Positions 1 to 13,509 are shown, counted from the first letter of the stretch. The stretch is 64,000 nucleotides of DNA from Phorcus lineatus (GCA_921293015.1 OV121087.1:36253235-36317234), one strand, 5' to 3'. Notes: generated by a model from the letters alone, not told the origin. Translations and numbers: made by a program.

Positions 1-238
1 TTGCCTTTGGTGACCAAAGTGATGATTGTAAAAAACAGCCAATGGCTTTAGAGGAGAATAAGGCTCGGGTTGTAGTTGTTGCAATTTACTTTGTCCAATC
101 CAAATTGCAATGCAATTTCTGTTTATTCTTCTAATGCTTTAACTCTGCTATTCTTCAACATGTCAACTTTTACTTCTCCTACGACCGCTTAAACTATCAC
201 TTTTACTACGATTTGTTCTACTACCGCTTTTATTATTT

Positions 239-239
239 T

Positions 240-317
<78 letters not shown>

Positions 318-649
318 CACTACTTCTACTACTACTACTACTACTACTACTGCCACTACTACTACCCCTGCTACTACTACTACTTGTACTACTACTACCA
401 CTTCTACTACTACTACCACTACTTCTACTACTACTACTAATACTAATACTAATACTAATACTTATACTACTACTAATACTAATAATACTGGCGACAAAAC
501 ATCAAAAGATGCGTTCGAGCGCATAAAATTGTTGTATTGACTTGTATTGATGATAATTTATCGAATTTAATCGATTTAAAACATAAATAGGTAAATTATT
601 GCAATTTGAAAAGTTGATTTTAGTGATGCGTTTCTTTTTATGCCCAGTT

Positions 650-687
<38 letters not shown>

Positions 688-1348
688 AAATAATTCTACT
701 ACTACTTTTACTACTACAACTACTAATACTAATACTACTTCTGCTACTACTACAACTACTACTTCTACTACAACTACTAATACTAATACTACTATTATTT
801 ATACTACTACTACTACCACTACAACTACTACTACTACTACTACCACTACTGCTACTACTACTACTACTACTACTAATACTAATACTACTTTTACTAATAC
901 GACTACCATTATTAATACTACTAATACTGCTACTACAACTACTACTACAACTAATTATACTACTACTATTACTACAACTACAACTACTACTACAACTAAT
1001 TATACTACTACTTTTACTACAACTACTATTAAAATTAAAACTAATACCAAAACTACTACAACAACAACTACTACTATTACAGCTACTACTCTTTGTAGAA
1101 ATACCACTACTTAAAAAGTGTTGTTACTACTACTAATACTACTACTACTGCTGCTGCTACTACTACTACTACAACTACTACTACGACTAAAAATAATTCC
1201 ACTACTACAACTACTAATACTAATACTACTATTACTTCTACTACAACTACTATTTCTACTACTACAACTACTAATACTAATACTACTATTATTAATACTA
1301 ATACTACCACAACTACTACTACCACTACTGCTACTACTTCTACCACTG

Positions 1349-1379
<31 letters not shown>

Positions 1380-1600
1380 CACTACTAATAATAATAATAC
1401 TTCTACTAATACGACTACCATTATTAATACTACTAATACTGCTACTACAACTACAACTACTACTACAACTAATTATACTACTACTTTTACTACAACTACT
1501 ATTAAAACTAATACTAATACTAAAACTACTACAACAACAACTACTACTATTACAGCTACTACTCTTTGTAGAAATACCACTACTTAAAAAGTGTTGTTAC
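239..1600. repeat. ACT/CTA trinucleotide satellite with 473-bp higher-order duplication
   Basis: Almost the whole stretch is built from ACT triplets with scattered AAT, ACA and ACC variants. A nearly pure run lies at about 241-315 and further runs follow from about 649. Near 490-640 there is a short non-repeat interruption. A non-ACT marker phrase (CAGCTACTACTCTTTGTAG, followed by AAAAAGTGTTGTTACTAC) occurs once from about 1080 and again from about 1553. The later part is therefore a second copy of a block of roughly 473 bp. Poly-Tyr, poly-Leu and poly-Val readings of this region are translation of the repeat, not genes. Confidence 0.93.
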
Positions 1601-1621
1601 TACTTTAAACTACTTAAATAG

Positions 1622-3062
1622 ACTTCTATTATGTATACATTTAGGTCAATACTATTAATACTGTAACCTTCGCTTCTACCAGGTCAGACTGACATCAGTA
1701 TCGTGACAACAAATAAAGAAAATGCAGATGACGTCATACACTTTGGGGTGCAAATTTTGAAAAAATAACGATTAATAGTTTAATGATGGGAATCATTACT
1801 TATCTCCGATTAATTTCTCACCAAACCAAGTTATCACTACAAAATCTGAAAAACCTATATTAAAATTCTTATTGCCATTCCCAAAAAAACAACATTTTTT
1901 TCTTCTGAATGGGTGAAGCGATTTCTTTTCCTTTGCAATCATCTAATACTTTACCAAATTAAACACTAGTTCTTAAATGCCGGTTTATTTCATAAAAAAA
2001 AACCCATAGATGTTATCTTTCTTCTGTCGTCCTCATAACGCTAATTACGAGGTTTTAACGGCAACCTGCACTCTGACTTAATAGTTTACTATATTACTGA
2101 CCGACATCACCCCGTGGAAAAACCCGTTCGAATCCCGGTCTGACCTTGTTGTGTTACAAGTTATTATCTATATGATTCACCTGTCCTCAGATAGCTGCAG
2201 AATTTCTGAGGAAAATATGACTCATCGCAGGAAAATGTGGATTTTATGGGCGCTTCATCTACTAGCTTCACTTAAGTCACATCGTCGCTGTAAATTCTTA
2301 TTTAGACATACCTACATCGTAAGTTAACATCACATGGAAATAAGAAAAAAAAATTCTTGAATAAAAATCCCATCGCTTGCAAAAAAAACTCTGACGTAAT
2401 GGTTGTTTATAAAGCTTATGAAGTCAATAATAAAAACACGTGTCAAAACTTAAATCGCATCAAAAGCACTTCAAATATTTTCAAGTGAAATTGACACCTT
2501 TATACTAAATCTAAAATACGTTAAGTCGAATAATAAGTAAAGAAGTAAGCCTATTAAGTTTAGGATTAGTGTAAGGGAAAGCCCGTTGAAAATATTTCCG
2601 CGTCTAAATATAGCTCGATGAATAAGCGAACAAAAGCCAGCATACTTTCGTCGTTAGGTTAATAGAAAGCGGTTGTTTACAATCATTGCCCCCTCCCGCA
2701 TGCCAGCGTTTTGCTGTACGGATATTTCTTGACGCCGGTGCAGGGCGCCAATTACCTGTGCTACAGAAACACCTTTGTTTCTTGCGTCAGTGTGTTTATT
2801 AGGATTATCCGTAGTAATAGACAGCCATTGCACACTACAAAGCAACCGCCGGTGTCAATTTGGCTATCGAGTAGTTATTGTACTTTAGGCTCGTCGTTAG
2901 CATTGTTTTAATTACAACAGCGGATTTGAGCGGTAATTGGAATTGAAGGGTTAGGTTTATAAGCCTTTGAACGAGTTGAATCTTCATATCGTTTGTGACT
3001 CATTCTTAACACTTGTTCGGCTGTGGGACTGTCAGTTCGCCGACAAAGACTAAACAAGTAAT
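1622..3062. other. Non-coding flank upstream of the first gene
   Basis: No convincing gene is seen. A phrase resembling a Pol III box B (GTTCGAATCC) lies near 2128-2138, but no full tRNA cloverleaf can be built around it. The last 100 bases before the ATG at 3063 should hold the 5' UTR and promoter. The phrase CAGTTCGCCGAC near 3030 resembles an initiator and recurs in part (CAGTTCG) before the alternative start exon at 9721. Confidence 0.4.
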
Positions 3063-6000
3063 ATGGCTACTCTACAGTGTTTGGTTGTTGCAGTCTTGAA
3101 CATTCTTCTTCAAGTTTCAACGATTGACAGTCATAAACTTGAAAACAGATTTAAACGTCAAGAAAATGCTGGTAAGTAAAGTTTATGTTATTTTTATTAT
3201 GTAGTATATAGGCCGTAGTTCTAACCGCTTGCACGTGCAGCTTGAAAAGAGGAGTTTTGTTTGTAAGTATATGGTAACTTAACTGGTGAACACCATTTTT
3301 ATAACAGCATTACTCTTGTATATTTCACCAAATAGTTATAGTCTTGCAATGCTTGGAATATTTTATAACATTTGTATAGAGATGGAATCATGGAAATTTT
3401 TGTTTAAAACATCCAACAGGTCAGTAATTATTTAAATTTTAAATTAAGTTTTAATTTTGAAGTACCCTTTTTTACTTGGTTTCAATCTAAATTCAAAATA
3501 TTTCAACATTTTAAAATTTCAAAGCGTGAGAGTCTCCAATTGTCTTGTTCAATGCGTGACCTCGCCATGGACACATGTTTATTCGAGTGGTGGGTCTTAT
3601 CGCTATTTAAACTCAACGCTCAAATAGAGATAATGTCAAGACCCTTTTCGAATTTAAACAAGAGCAAAGCAAGTACGTTGTGTGTGACATGGAACAACTA
3701 TGGTCTTTAGGCGTGTCAGAACAACTTTATAACAGGAGCCAAAAAAAAAACAACTGATATTTTAATTTCAAAATATGTTAATAACTTTTTTGGTTTACAT
3801 AAACAAAATTAATTATTTATATTTCAATAGAGATAATTGTAAAATCCAAAAATGTGGTAAACATTGATAAGGGAAACTTTCTACACATTTTGCTTAATCT
3901 ATTCAAATAATTTGCAATGATATACATCACATAATGTATTGCGACATTGCATGTGGTCTGTCTAATTATCACTATTGTGAAATAAAGGTTTTTGTTAACT
4001 AAATAACATGTTTATAGCGTGAGAAGTTATAATTTACTTGCATTATTCAAGTAATATGGATAACACAATAGCATGCTGGCTGTCAACTCTCAGGAAATGT
4101 CAACTTTTACTTCAATCTTAATTTTTATCAATTAACTTTTGTCGTTCTTGAATTTTGAAAACTGAGATTGACAGAAAACTGCTATAATTTCTCAGATTTT
4201 CAAAAGTGTCCACCAAACTTCCGATTATTTATTTTTTAAATAAATTTATAATAACTAAAAAGGTACATGTAGAAAACCCTTTTTGGAAAGGTGTGAGGGT
4301 AAGTGTGCAAATAATCGCAATCACTCCAAAAATTGATAGTCCTTACTCCTTTAAATAAACAAAAACAGCCAGAATCATGAAATGAATTGTGTGAAAACAA
4401 GTATGGTGAAATGTCCGGCAGACTATGATTGCATGCTAGGTGAGGATTTTGTGCATAATATTAACCCTTTATTTCATATTTAAGCCTTCCTTATCAGATT
4501 ATAAATCATGCGAAGACCGAGACCAAGTGCCAATGGCGTTATTTCTTTTATTATCTTACAACTTATGTGGATCACGTATCATTTTGCGATTTTTTTGAAA
4601 ACGAAAATATGCAAACATGTTTGTGATAATTTCATATCTTAAAACAAACGACCCCTGGTTTGATAAGTCATAATTGTGAGTCACCTTTATCGATTACATA
4701 GACAATAGTCAAAGAACAACGCATACCTGTTTGCCATGTTAAAAATAGCCGTTACTTCATAATCAATCAGTGCACATGTGCAAGCTCTAACAGTCTCTTC
4801 GGTAAACTGCAAGCTGACGTTTAGTCTGTAGCGTAAGTTCGTACATGGCACACATGGGGTTAACATGCTATTATCAAGTTTTCCTCCTATCTATGTGCAA
4901 AATTTATAGTTGTTTAGAATTAACTGCGAAAAAATGTTAAAAATTACCGTAAACAAGGTCTGTAACAAATGTATAGAGGACGGTATTTTTATTTATTCTG
5001 TGGTAGCTGAAATAGATTTTAACAGTTACAAATATATGCTGTTACAAGTCATTTTGTTCGTTATCAGTTTAAATGCTTTAAATAACCATTAATGATCAAA
5101 ATCAACATCATTAGATCATAAACCAATGTGAATATGCCCGGAAGGCAACGTATTTAAACAAGTATTGTGCAGAAATTCTTTAAACTACAAAAACTGATAC
5201 CTATTTGACAAAAATAGTAAGTGATATTGGTACATTTTCATATTAAAATATTCATTGACACACTTATGAGAAAACAATATTAAAATACAAATATCCCCAA
5301 ATTGAATATTATCATCATTAGTTCGCCCCTTATTAAAAATATTTAACATAGCATTATTACAATTGATGTCAACAACAATGATAACATTTGTAAGATCATT
5401 GATAATATTATTTACGAGCTGTAAAGTAGTTATTAGATCCTATCCATGTAGTACACTTAAAATATAAAACGTATGCTGAAAAAAGTATTATTTTACACGA
5501 TCGATTGCTTCTAGGCATCCATTACACGTGGGCTGAATAGAACAAAACCTAAATGGCTAATTTAGGTAAGCAATTCACGTTTTAGTTTATAGAATAAATT
5601 TACATAAGCATGATAAATTATTGTATACATAGACATTATTGTATTTTACATTGTTGTTCTCCTAGCTACGAAGCCTTCAATATTGAAATAAAGACTTTGG
5701 CTTTGAAATTTAAAACATTTTTTTTAAAATTTAGATTATAAACATAATGCATACTTAAAATATGTCACACACAAACTATAGTGATAACATTATGTCGCCT
5801 ATTACGAACATATTGGCGTCAATAAAACGTTAAGCAAATATACCAATGAAATACTGCCAATTGAGGCAGTCACATAATTGGGCGAATGCCTCGGGGGGCA
5901 TTTTCACGTGCAAACTAATCCGTCAAAGACAAATGCGGGGATAATTAGGATGTGTACGATTATTGGATTTTGTCGACATATGACATGTTGTTCATCACGT

Positions 6001-9000
6001 TTTATTGATACAGCGACAGACTTATGACCCCTCGCGGTTGTGACATGGCAAGTTGCCAAGATGTCAACCGTTTTGTATCATAAACATGTTTTTGACCTAA
6101 ATAATTTTACAATGCAAAATTCTGATATGAATTATGAATTTTCACTCGGCCTACTTCTAGCTACTTTTATGTTGGATCGAAAAAGAGGAAGTTTTTCAGA
6201 AAACGAGTTAAATGCCAGGTCATATATAATGTTTGCGACGCAGATACTTGTCAATATTGCGTAAAGCCCTTTTAGATTCTGTATGTTTAGCGAATAATGA
6301 GAAAATACTTCCTGTTGATTAGATCATCGTGTTTTGATGCGAGTGAAAATAGAAATAAAAGTGTAAAAAGGGCTAGATCATATAAACACATTGATTACTG
6401 ACCTAAATTCACTCAGGATTGAAAAATATTACTTATCTCGTAATATCTCTTTTATAAAATAGGTTGGACGTAAGAAATTCTGGCCAAAAAATTAAATACA
6501 TAAAACATAGTGAAGGGAGAAAAAATTGAATGGACGATGCAAGCTAGTTCACAAACAGCACCAAAACCTTCCCGTCTTTCCGTGCATGTTTATTTAAGAA
6601 ATATATCTCATTGTAAACAATCCAAAGATGATTGACAGTATGCGCTCGTGCTTCACGTGATGATAGAAATCGATCAGAATGGAACCCGACTTGGCCCGAG
6701 GTCAATAAAAGACCCTCGTTCGGCCTTGAACGGGGCCAGTTTATTTAGATGAGCTGATAAATGCGATTCGCAGGAAATGATTTCCTGTGCGGACTGTAAT
6801 AGAGCAATTACCTATCGCCCACTGGATAGGGATGGGTTGTAGTATACAGACGTTCCCGAAAAGCAGTTGATACCTTACACACTTAGTATCAGTGGATGTA
6901 AACAAAGGAAAAGCTCGCCATATTATCTGTTATTTTCATGTGTCAAATTATTTACCGTCTTTGTGTAACGTGGGAGTTGTATCAAGGAAGTTAACACATC
7001 TGTGGTTGTATTGATTTTCCTGTCTGGTATGGAGAAAAAATTCATTTAAAAAGACATTAAAAAACGAAAAATTTACATGTACTTTACTGACGATTTTTTC
7101 TGATAATATCGATAAAATTATTGATTACTTATTTACATATTTAATGAACACAAACTATTAAATGCATCATAAGATACACCGCTATAATACTATCAAAGGA
7201 CACGTGTAACATTGCATCGATGCTTACCTCTTATGACTTTTTTCGTAGTTAAAAGGTTAATATTTCACGTGCCAAAAGCCACGCACATGACCACGTGCTT
7301 GATGATTCACACTATGTTATCGTGTTTGAACATGATTGCTATGTTTATCTCGTATCTATTTGGAGTTTGGTACAGGTATTGCGCGTTTTATGTTACTAAT
7401 GATGAAGACGACAAATAAGTCACCGATTTATAATTTAAGATAACTTACGTTTATGGTGAAACATAACGAGTGTCATGTATACCATCTATGTACATGTGAA
7501 CACACCGTTAATTTATCTGGACAGATATATGTCTTTGTACGCATTGCATGTCTTATCACATGATACACATCGGGTTTTTGATAACGCCACTGTATGTCAA
7601 GAATGTTAGAGCCTTTAATTGAAAGCGTAGGATGTACATATAGAAATATATTCAGATTTGTGAATATTCACACGTGTATGTAACGTTTTGTGATTTTACG
7701 TTTTGGGTTATAAACCGATTATATAAATCAAATGAATATTTTTTGTTACTTATGTACTCAGCAGTATAAGGCCATCCCAAGATATGAAAAATAGAATATC
7801 TCAAAATTGAAATTCGAAGGTGGTCCTTAACTTAATTTGCAGAGTATATATAAATCTTACAATCCTCAAGATATTTTTTTATAAGGTTATGAAAAATAGG
7901 TATTTAATTTTGTGCAATTGTTACTGTTCTCTTCTATATTTCAGAAATAAACATCACTACTATGGCAGTAACAACACCAATGTCAAACACAACAGTGGTT
8001 GAGTACGAAAACGGCGGAACATCAAAAGTTGGTAAGTTAGATTGAACCTTTAAATCTCAAAATCAACCCCAAAAAAAAGAAAATTTAGCTTCTATCTGAT
8101 TTTACAAGTGATATTACAATGTTTATTGTATAATCGACTATCTTTCGTAGGTAGGCGAAACGCACGAGTTAAGTGCAGATACATTTCAATTAATTCTTTC
8201 GCAACTCCTTGGGGATCATTACGTACGTCCTTATATATGCAGAACATAGGGTAAGAATAAAGCATTTTATGTGAATCTGGCTCCGGCTTTGTATCATATC
8301 TTATTGAATATGGATTCGAATATAAATAGATTTGCAATCTGAAGAAAATCCTTTTCATGACATATAATGTCATATAATAATCATAATAATCCCAAAAAGT
8401 CTGTCTTATGATTGGACCTGTACTTAAAACATGTTTGAAGTGTCATAATTCTAATTTACACCATTTTCATTCCTCACTTGATTCAACTAGGATTTAGCGT
8501 GATATATCTTTTGCCAAGTGAAAAGTAGGTCATGTAATGTTGGCCATATTCCCAACATCCGTCCAACTTATTATATAAAAGCATTATTAAAATTATTAAA
8601 AATATTATATAAAATATTAAAATTATATTTATATATATATATATATCATTACCCTAGGAAGTGTGTCATATGACTTTACGAAACGAGTGAATTTTTTATT
8701 ACCGAGCGAAATAATCGTTGCTAGGCAAAAGTGAAATGTGCACATGTGCTCATATTGAACATAAGATGAACCAAATGGGTAATAATTATATGTACGACCT
8801 CTTAATTGCAACCATATGAGGGTTCAAAGTCTACTGTTATATACAACGCGACATTTCGGTGCAGATACAACCGTTGTTATCGTGTTTGTGATGTGTAGTA
8901 AATACCCTACTGCGCAATTAAGCTCATCAAACACGTGATATCACTACTTTCTCGATACCGATATAGCGTCTGCGCACATTTGCAACAAAAAATTCATATA

Positions 9001-12000
9001 CCGTATCAACTCTGAAACTTCATCGTTCACATTGGTAATTAAGTAACATTAATGCACATTTAAAGCGTGTATGTTGATTTGTAATTAAAGATAATAAATC
9101 TTTATAGTGCCTTGTCATTGAAGATTTATTCACTGGTGTGTCACCATTTACAAGGATGTAATTCGAAAACGTGTCACCTCATAATCTCTTTTGTCAATCT
9201 TGACCTAGTTTCGACATTTTTAACCACCAAATTGAAAAGAACTTTGAATGGTAGCCTTGACAAGAATATTTTATCAAAATTTCAAATGCGAATTTTATTT
9301 TAATTTTGAAAAAAATTCCTTAATTTTATGGTCCTAAATAAGTATGATTTCATTTATAAGGATTTCAGAGACAAATGTCCTCAATATGACAGCGTTTCAC
9401 TTTCCTTGTTTGGAGAAACTTGGCTAAACGCCATTGTTCGGCTCAAGGAAATTGCCCCAGGGAATAAGGTTGAGGTTTTAAATAACCGAGACGAAAGAAT
9501 TACGCCAATGCATTATCACACTGCCCAAACGAGGTAGGGGCGCCAGCTTGAGCGTTTATTGGTCCGTGACGTTATCAGTGACAATATTCCCTGGTGTCAA
9601 AGCTGGTCTAAACTCCGCGCAGCGCAGGCAAACAAAGCAGTGCTGCCGAGACGTCAACAAGCTTGTGAATTTGCTCGCGCTTTTCAGTTCGGATTTACTG
9701 GTTTACTTTAACTTACAACCATGTTTTCAGGTAATTAACTTTCATTTGATGATATTTATTGATTTACTTCATATTGTAAAGAATATTGACTTTTATCTTT
9801 ACAGAAATTAGACAAAGGATTCCTGTTTTCGAATGACCCCGGACTTGTTTACCAGTTTTACTACCCTCGGTTTGCGTTTTTAACCTGTTTTAAAAATTCA
9901 TCTTTCAGGTTTAGTTGTTGGAGCTATCTGTGGAATTGTTGCCCTTATTGCCGCTATGGCGATCATTGCCACACTCTGGATCAGGAATAAGAGGTGAGAG
10001 AATTTTTCGGAAAACCGGATTAACAAACCAAACGAATGCTGACCATTCCTCGAAATCCAACCACAGTCATGCCAATACAGACCGCGTATTGATTTTATCC
10101 TATTGACTTGACCACTAGTGGACTTGGTAATGAGTCATATGTCGTGGACAGATATCGTGATTTTAATTGAATTTCCCCAGAAATTGACTGAACTTTTGAC
10201 CAGTTGCAAGCAAATGCCTGATTGATTTTATTATTCTTATCCATTCTATTGAGTGTTTGTTGGTCAGGCATCTTGTCTGTGAGATTAGCTTTGCGATTTT
10301 CATTTTCCGTTTCCAATTTTGGTCAAAATCTTCGTCGGAAGGGGGAGGGAGACTGATAGTGAACTAGGGCTTGATTCTTATCTATCTCATCTATGATTTC
10401 GTATGTTTTATAAGTATGCTGTTAACTGAATTTTTAGCCATGGGTTAAAAATCACTGATCTTCAAAATTGATGACGGTCTTTAGGCTTTATTCACGAATA
10501 ACTCCTTGTCATAACTGAAACCATTTCGATTTTGTTTACGTGTATATGTTAATATTTTTCGCGATGGTAATTCAATTGTCACAAAACGATCAAAACACCA
10601 CCAATAATCATAATTTACTCAAAAAATAACGAGGTCACATATATTGATTTGTTTTCTGTGTTAACTAATATCTCGGTAAAGGATATTCGTTACATGTAAT
10701 TTGGATATTGAATTATTTTATCCTAGTATAAACCAAATAACGTGAACAGTTTCCAAACAATGAGTTTGTTTCTAATGATTTTTGTGGGGTTTTTTATGAA
10801 ATGCGTATGCGTCTTCTTTCATAAATGGGATTCTGCAAGATCTTTGTTTCGCCATTGTTTCAAGAACTTTTGTCAGAAAAAAACGATTGACAACTTTCTG
10901 CACTATTTAAATACGAAGAGAAAATAGGACCATTGTATCGATTTTGCTGTCACTTATAACCACATGATCTATTTTAAGTCACGTGTTGGTGACGTGATTG
11001 GTGATAGAAAATGAAGACACAAATATTTAATAAAACACTGAAACTGTTGTGAGTAAGACACTCCTTTCTACATATATGTATAGCGAAGATTTATTAAATT
11101 CTGAAAATAGAATAAAGTCGTGACCAATGCTGAATTAATCGGTACCAAAACATATAAAAAAAACATTATTCGAAAAAATAACCAATTCTATTTTACTATT
11201 TCTGTAAACAAGCGATATTCTTGAAAAACGAATATAATTTAACTAATATGATATACAAGTTGTCACGTGCTCTCTTCGTGATTTCATGTAAAATGACCAT
11301 CCTCAGAATCACAAAAGTTACACGTGCTTTAAAACAGAATGATCAAAATAAAGTTGTGAGGTATTATAACAAAAAGGGAATTAAGAAAAATTCATAAAAT
11401 TATAATTGAAAAATTCATCTCAACAACAACGAATCCGACAACAAAGGACTTCGAACTTGTTTTCGAGGACGAATTTAGCTCTAAGTCTGTGACTAGGTAT
11501 CAGTCAACCGCGTGTAGGATTTGCTCTGATATGTTAGGGAGTGTCGTAAGGAGTTTAGTTACAGGTGAAAGTTCAAGGGTCAGGGGTTATATTCGCAATG
11601 GAAAGAAACATTGTGTAAGGGAACGCCAGTGAGAGGAAAATCAATGTTTGCACAATATTATGTAAACTCGTCTCTGGAATGCGTTATTTGGGAATTACTG
11701 ACATCTGTTAAATGGATTTTGATGTAAATAGGGGCTTGGTTACATCACGTGATGTCGTAATATTTTGACGGGTCTTAACGGTTAATGAACGATTAGAGTG
11801 TCTGCTTAAGATAATACCAACAGATTATTCGGAACCCGAAGATAATATCTGAGTCTGTAGATTTCTTATTACAGTTATAACTTCGTTTGGTTATTTTACG
11901 GGCTGTTATATTTCTTATTCTAAATTTCTTATTTCTTAAGCTAATAATTCGAGAAAAGGGTAAAGTTATGCCTTGTGGCTTTCGCCATAAATAAACACTA

Positions 12001-12686
12001 ACTGTAAGAAATTCCAATTCAATGTCCCTAATAATGGCATGTCAAAGTATGTTTGGGATCAGGGTAAAACAAACCAAGATAACTCTTCTTAGTTTTCTCT
12101 TAAGCTAAATACCATCATATTTAAGGATCTTTTAAACAGTCCTTAATCATTTGTGCAAGACCATTTTGATGAAATTATAAAATGAATTAGAGTAAAACTG
12201 CCGTAATGTTAAAAAATAAAAGGGGAGCCAATATCGTAGGGAAAGTCAACGTAAAAGTTTATTGACAGACTAACCCTCAATCTCTTAACTTTTGTGAATA
12301 AAATATATCAAATCAAATCAATCATCTCTGAAAGAGAAATTCTCAAAATTGTTATTTTATAAGACAAATTAATTAAGTAGATCGTAAGAAAAGTAAATCT
12401 CATATTTGCTTGTTATGTTAGACTTGCTTTTTAAGAGGTTATGTTTTGTACCAAGGTTACCCTAATAGGTATAATGAAATATATACACATCGGTGAATGC
12501 TAATGTCCAAATCGTTCTTTCAGGAGCCGAGATGCTGAATACGAAAGAGCGGCTAAGGTCCAGCTTAGCTCGACAAGAAGCGCGGGGGTGTACAATGACC
12601 TTACCACATCCCCCATCGTGAAGACTACTTTGGATAGAGAGAGCACAGAAATGGACAAGCTGAAGAATGAAGACGAGGAGGTGTAA
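3063..12686 (+). CDS. Small single-pass type I membrane protein, unknown family (4 exons, 147 aa)
   Basis: Four exons join in frame with GT-AG introns: 3063-3171, 7945-8031, 9909-9993 and 12524-12686 (intron phases 1, 1, 2). The protein opens with a hydrophobic signal peptide (MATLQCLVVAVLNILLQV). A short ectodomain follows with a furin-like RFKR site near residue 33 and N-glycosylation sequons (NIT, NTT). Exon 3 encodes the membrane helix (GLVVGAICGIVALIAAMAII), which starts with a GxxxGxxxG glycine zipper and ends in a basic stop-transfer RNKR. The cytoplasmic tail of about 55 residues is charged, carries YNDL (a YxxPhi or SH2-type motif) and ends EEV, which would fit a class III PDZ ligand. 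I recognise no named family. The regular reading frame across four exons and the coherent topology make it a real gene; its function is unknown. Confidence 0.8.
3172..7944 (+). other. Intron 1 of the membrane-protein gene, E-box rich
   Basis: This 4.8-kb intron contains no further exon that I can support. It is AT-rich. Seven copies of the palindrome CACGTG lie between 5525 and 7676 (5525, 5905, 6654, 7201, 7266, 7292, 7671), more than expected for this base composition. Confidence 0.5.
8032..9529 (+). other. Intron 2 of the membrane-protein gene, first part
   Basis: No exon is supported here. A TA microsatellite lies at about 8630-8646. A 69-codon open frame near 9328-9537 has no recognisable domain and no clear splice partner. 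Confidence 0.4.
9530..9720 (+). promoter_or_regulatory. Candidate internal promoter, CpG-rich
   Basis: This stretch is much richer in G, C and CpG than the AT-rich intron around it, with clusters such as CTCCGCGCAGCGCAGG and GCTCGCGC. It contains a CRE-like TGACGTTA and ends with TTTTCAGTTCGG, an initiator-like phrase that shares CAGTTCG with the sequence before exon 1. It lies directly upstream of an ATG in the context CAACCATGT at 9721. Promoter activity is inferred from composition and position only. Confidence 0.4.
9721..9730 (+). CDS. Candidate alternative first coding exon of the membrane-protein gene
   Basis: ATG TTT TCA G is followed at once by a GTAATT donor. It ends in phase 1, which is exactly the phase needed to join exon 3 at 9909. 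The resulting product would begin MFSGLVVGAICG and run through the same membrane helix and tail, about 85 residues in all, without signal peptide or ectodomain. Such a short tail-bearing form could act as a competitor of the full-length protein. The exact phase match and the CpG-rich upstream sequence support it, but a 10-nt coding exon can occur by chance. Confidence 0.4.
9994..12523 (+). other. Intron 3 of the membrane-protein gene
   Basis: No exon is supported in this 2.5-kb AT-rich intron. Short open frames are present but show no domain, codon pattern or matching splice sites. Confidence 0.45.
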
Positions 12687-12703
12687 AGAGAACAAGAAGA
12701 ATG

Positions 12704-12709
12704 AATAAA
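12704..12709 (+). terminator. Poly(A) signal candidate of the membrane-protein gene
   Basis: AATAAA begins 18 nt after the stop codon at 12684-12686. A second AATAAA lies at 13500-13505. The distal one would give a 3' UTR of about 0.8 kb, which is a more usual length. Confidence 0.4.
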
Positions 12710-13509
12710 CACATGAATAACGGACGTCTGCACTGAAGCAGTCAACCCTGTACATATTTCCAAAAGACCTCAAATGCCCATTCCAAAGTGTTTTATTTCC
12801 ATGAGGGATCAAAATTTCGTATGAAATAAGACGACAAATACTCGAGCCTCCCGTCAATGAACTCAAAGCCCGACTAACAAATGATTCATGGAGTACAAAA
12901 ACTGTCGTCTGCTCATCGTTGTAAATGGAAGTGCTGTAACGGTTTATATGTGTTTGTATGTCATGAGAATGAGAGAATGTATTGTATGAATGTTAAACGG
13001 GTTATGCAAGTCGTAGAGTAAGTAGTGTCATTTATAACAGTTTGACCTTTGTGACCCTTAACCTTCCCAAGGATGACATCGTAAATTTCGTCCATGCTTC
13101 TTGCGAAGATACAGCGGTCCTAGCAACGGTATTTTTGACTATACATACCCAGCCGACAAAACAACGTCTGGCCGTCAAATCAGGTCGATTTCATTGTAAA
13201 CACAATGGAAGAAAAAACTGGATAAGTGCCTTGTCAATGTAAGAAACGTCAATGCCGAGCATTCAAATCTGTCACCGAAATCACAATTTACAGTATTCAT
13301 GGACTATGCATGTGGACTGGCACCATTGTTATTTATGTGTAAACGTCTGTCGCTTTTGCTTGATATCAATGAACATTGGCAAACATCCAGAATCGTTATC
13401 AATGCAATAATTCATCGGTTTAAATATTCTATTTTGAAGTCAAAATTGCTGTAATTGATTCTTCCATTTTGCTCGAGCTTTTTTAAATATCGTTTTTATA
13501 ATAAATTAT

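Noticed and set aside
189..440. Long open frames on both strands encoding poly-Tyr and poly-Val
   Set aside because: They are translations of the ACT repeat; composition is a single repeated codon and there is no start context or splice signal.
1107..1621. Open frames rich in Leu (plus) and Val (minus)
   Set aside because: They derive from the same trinucleotide satellite and have no domain or codon variation.
2095..2165. Possible tRNA gene around a GTTCGAATCC box B
   Set aside because: No matching acceptor, D-arm or anticodon arm can be paired, so at best it is a decayed tRNA-derived repeat.
9328..9537. 69-codon open frame in intron 2 of the membrane-protein gene
   Set aside because: It has no recognisable domain, and no splice sites connect it in phase to the flanking exons.
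12462..12866. 134-codon open frame on the minus strand
   Set aside because: It is antisense to the last exon of the membrane-protein gene, which is supported by frame and splice sites.
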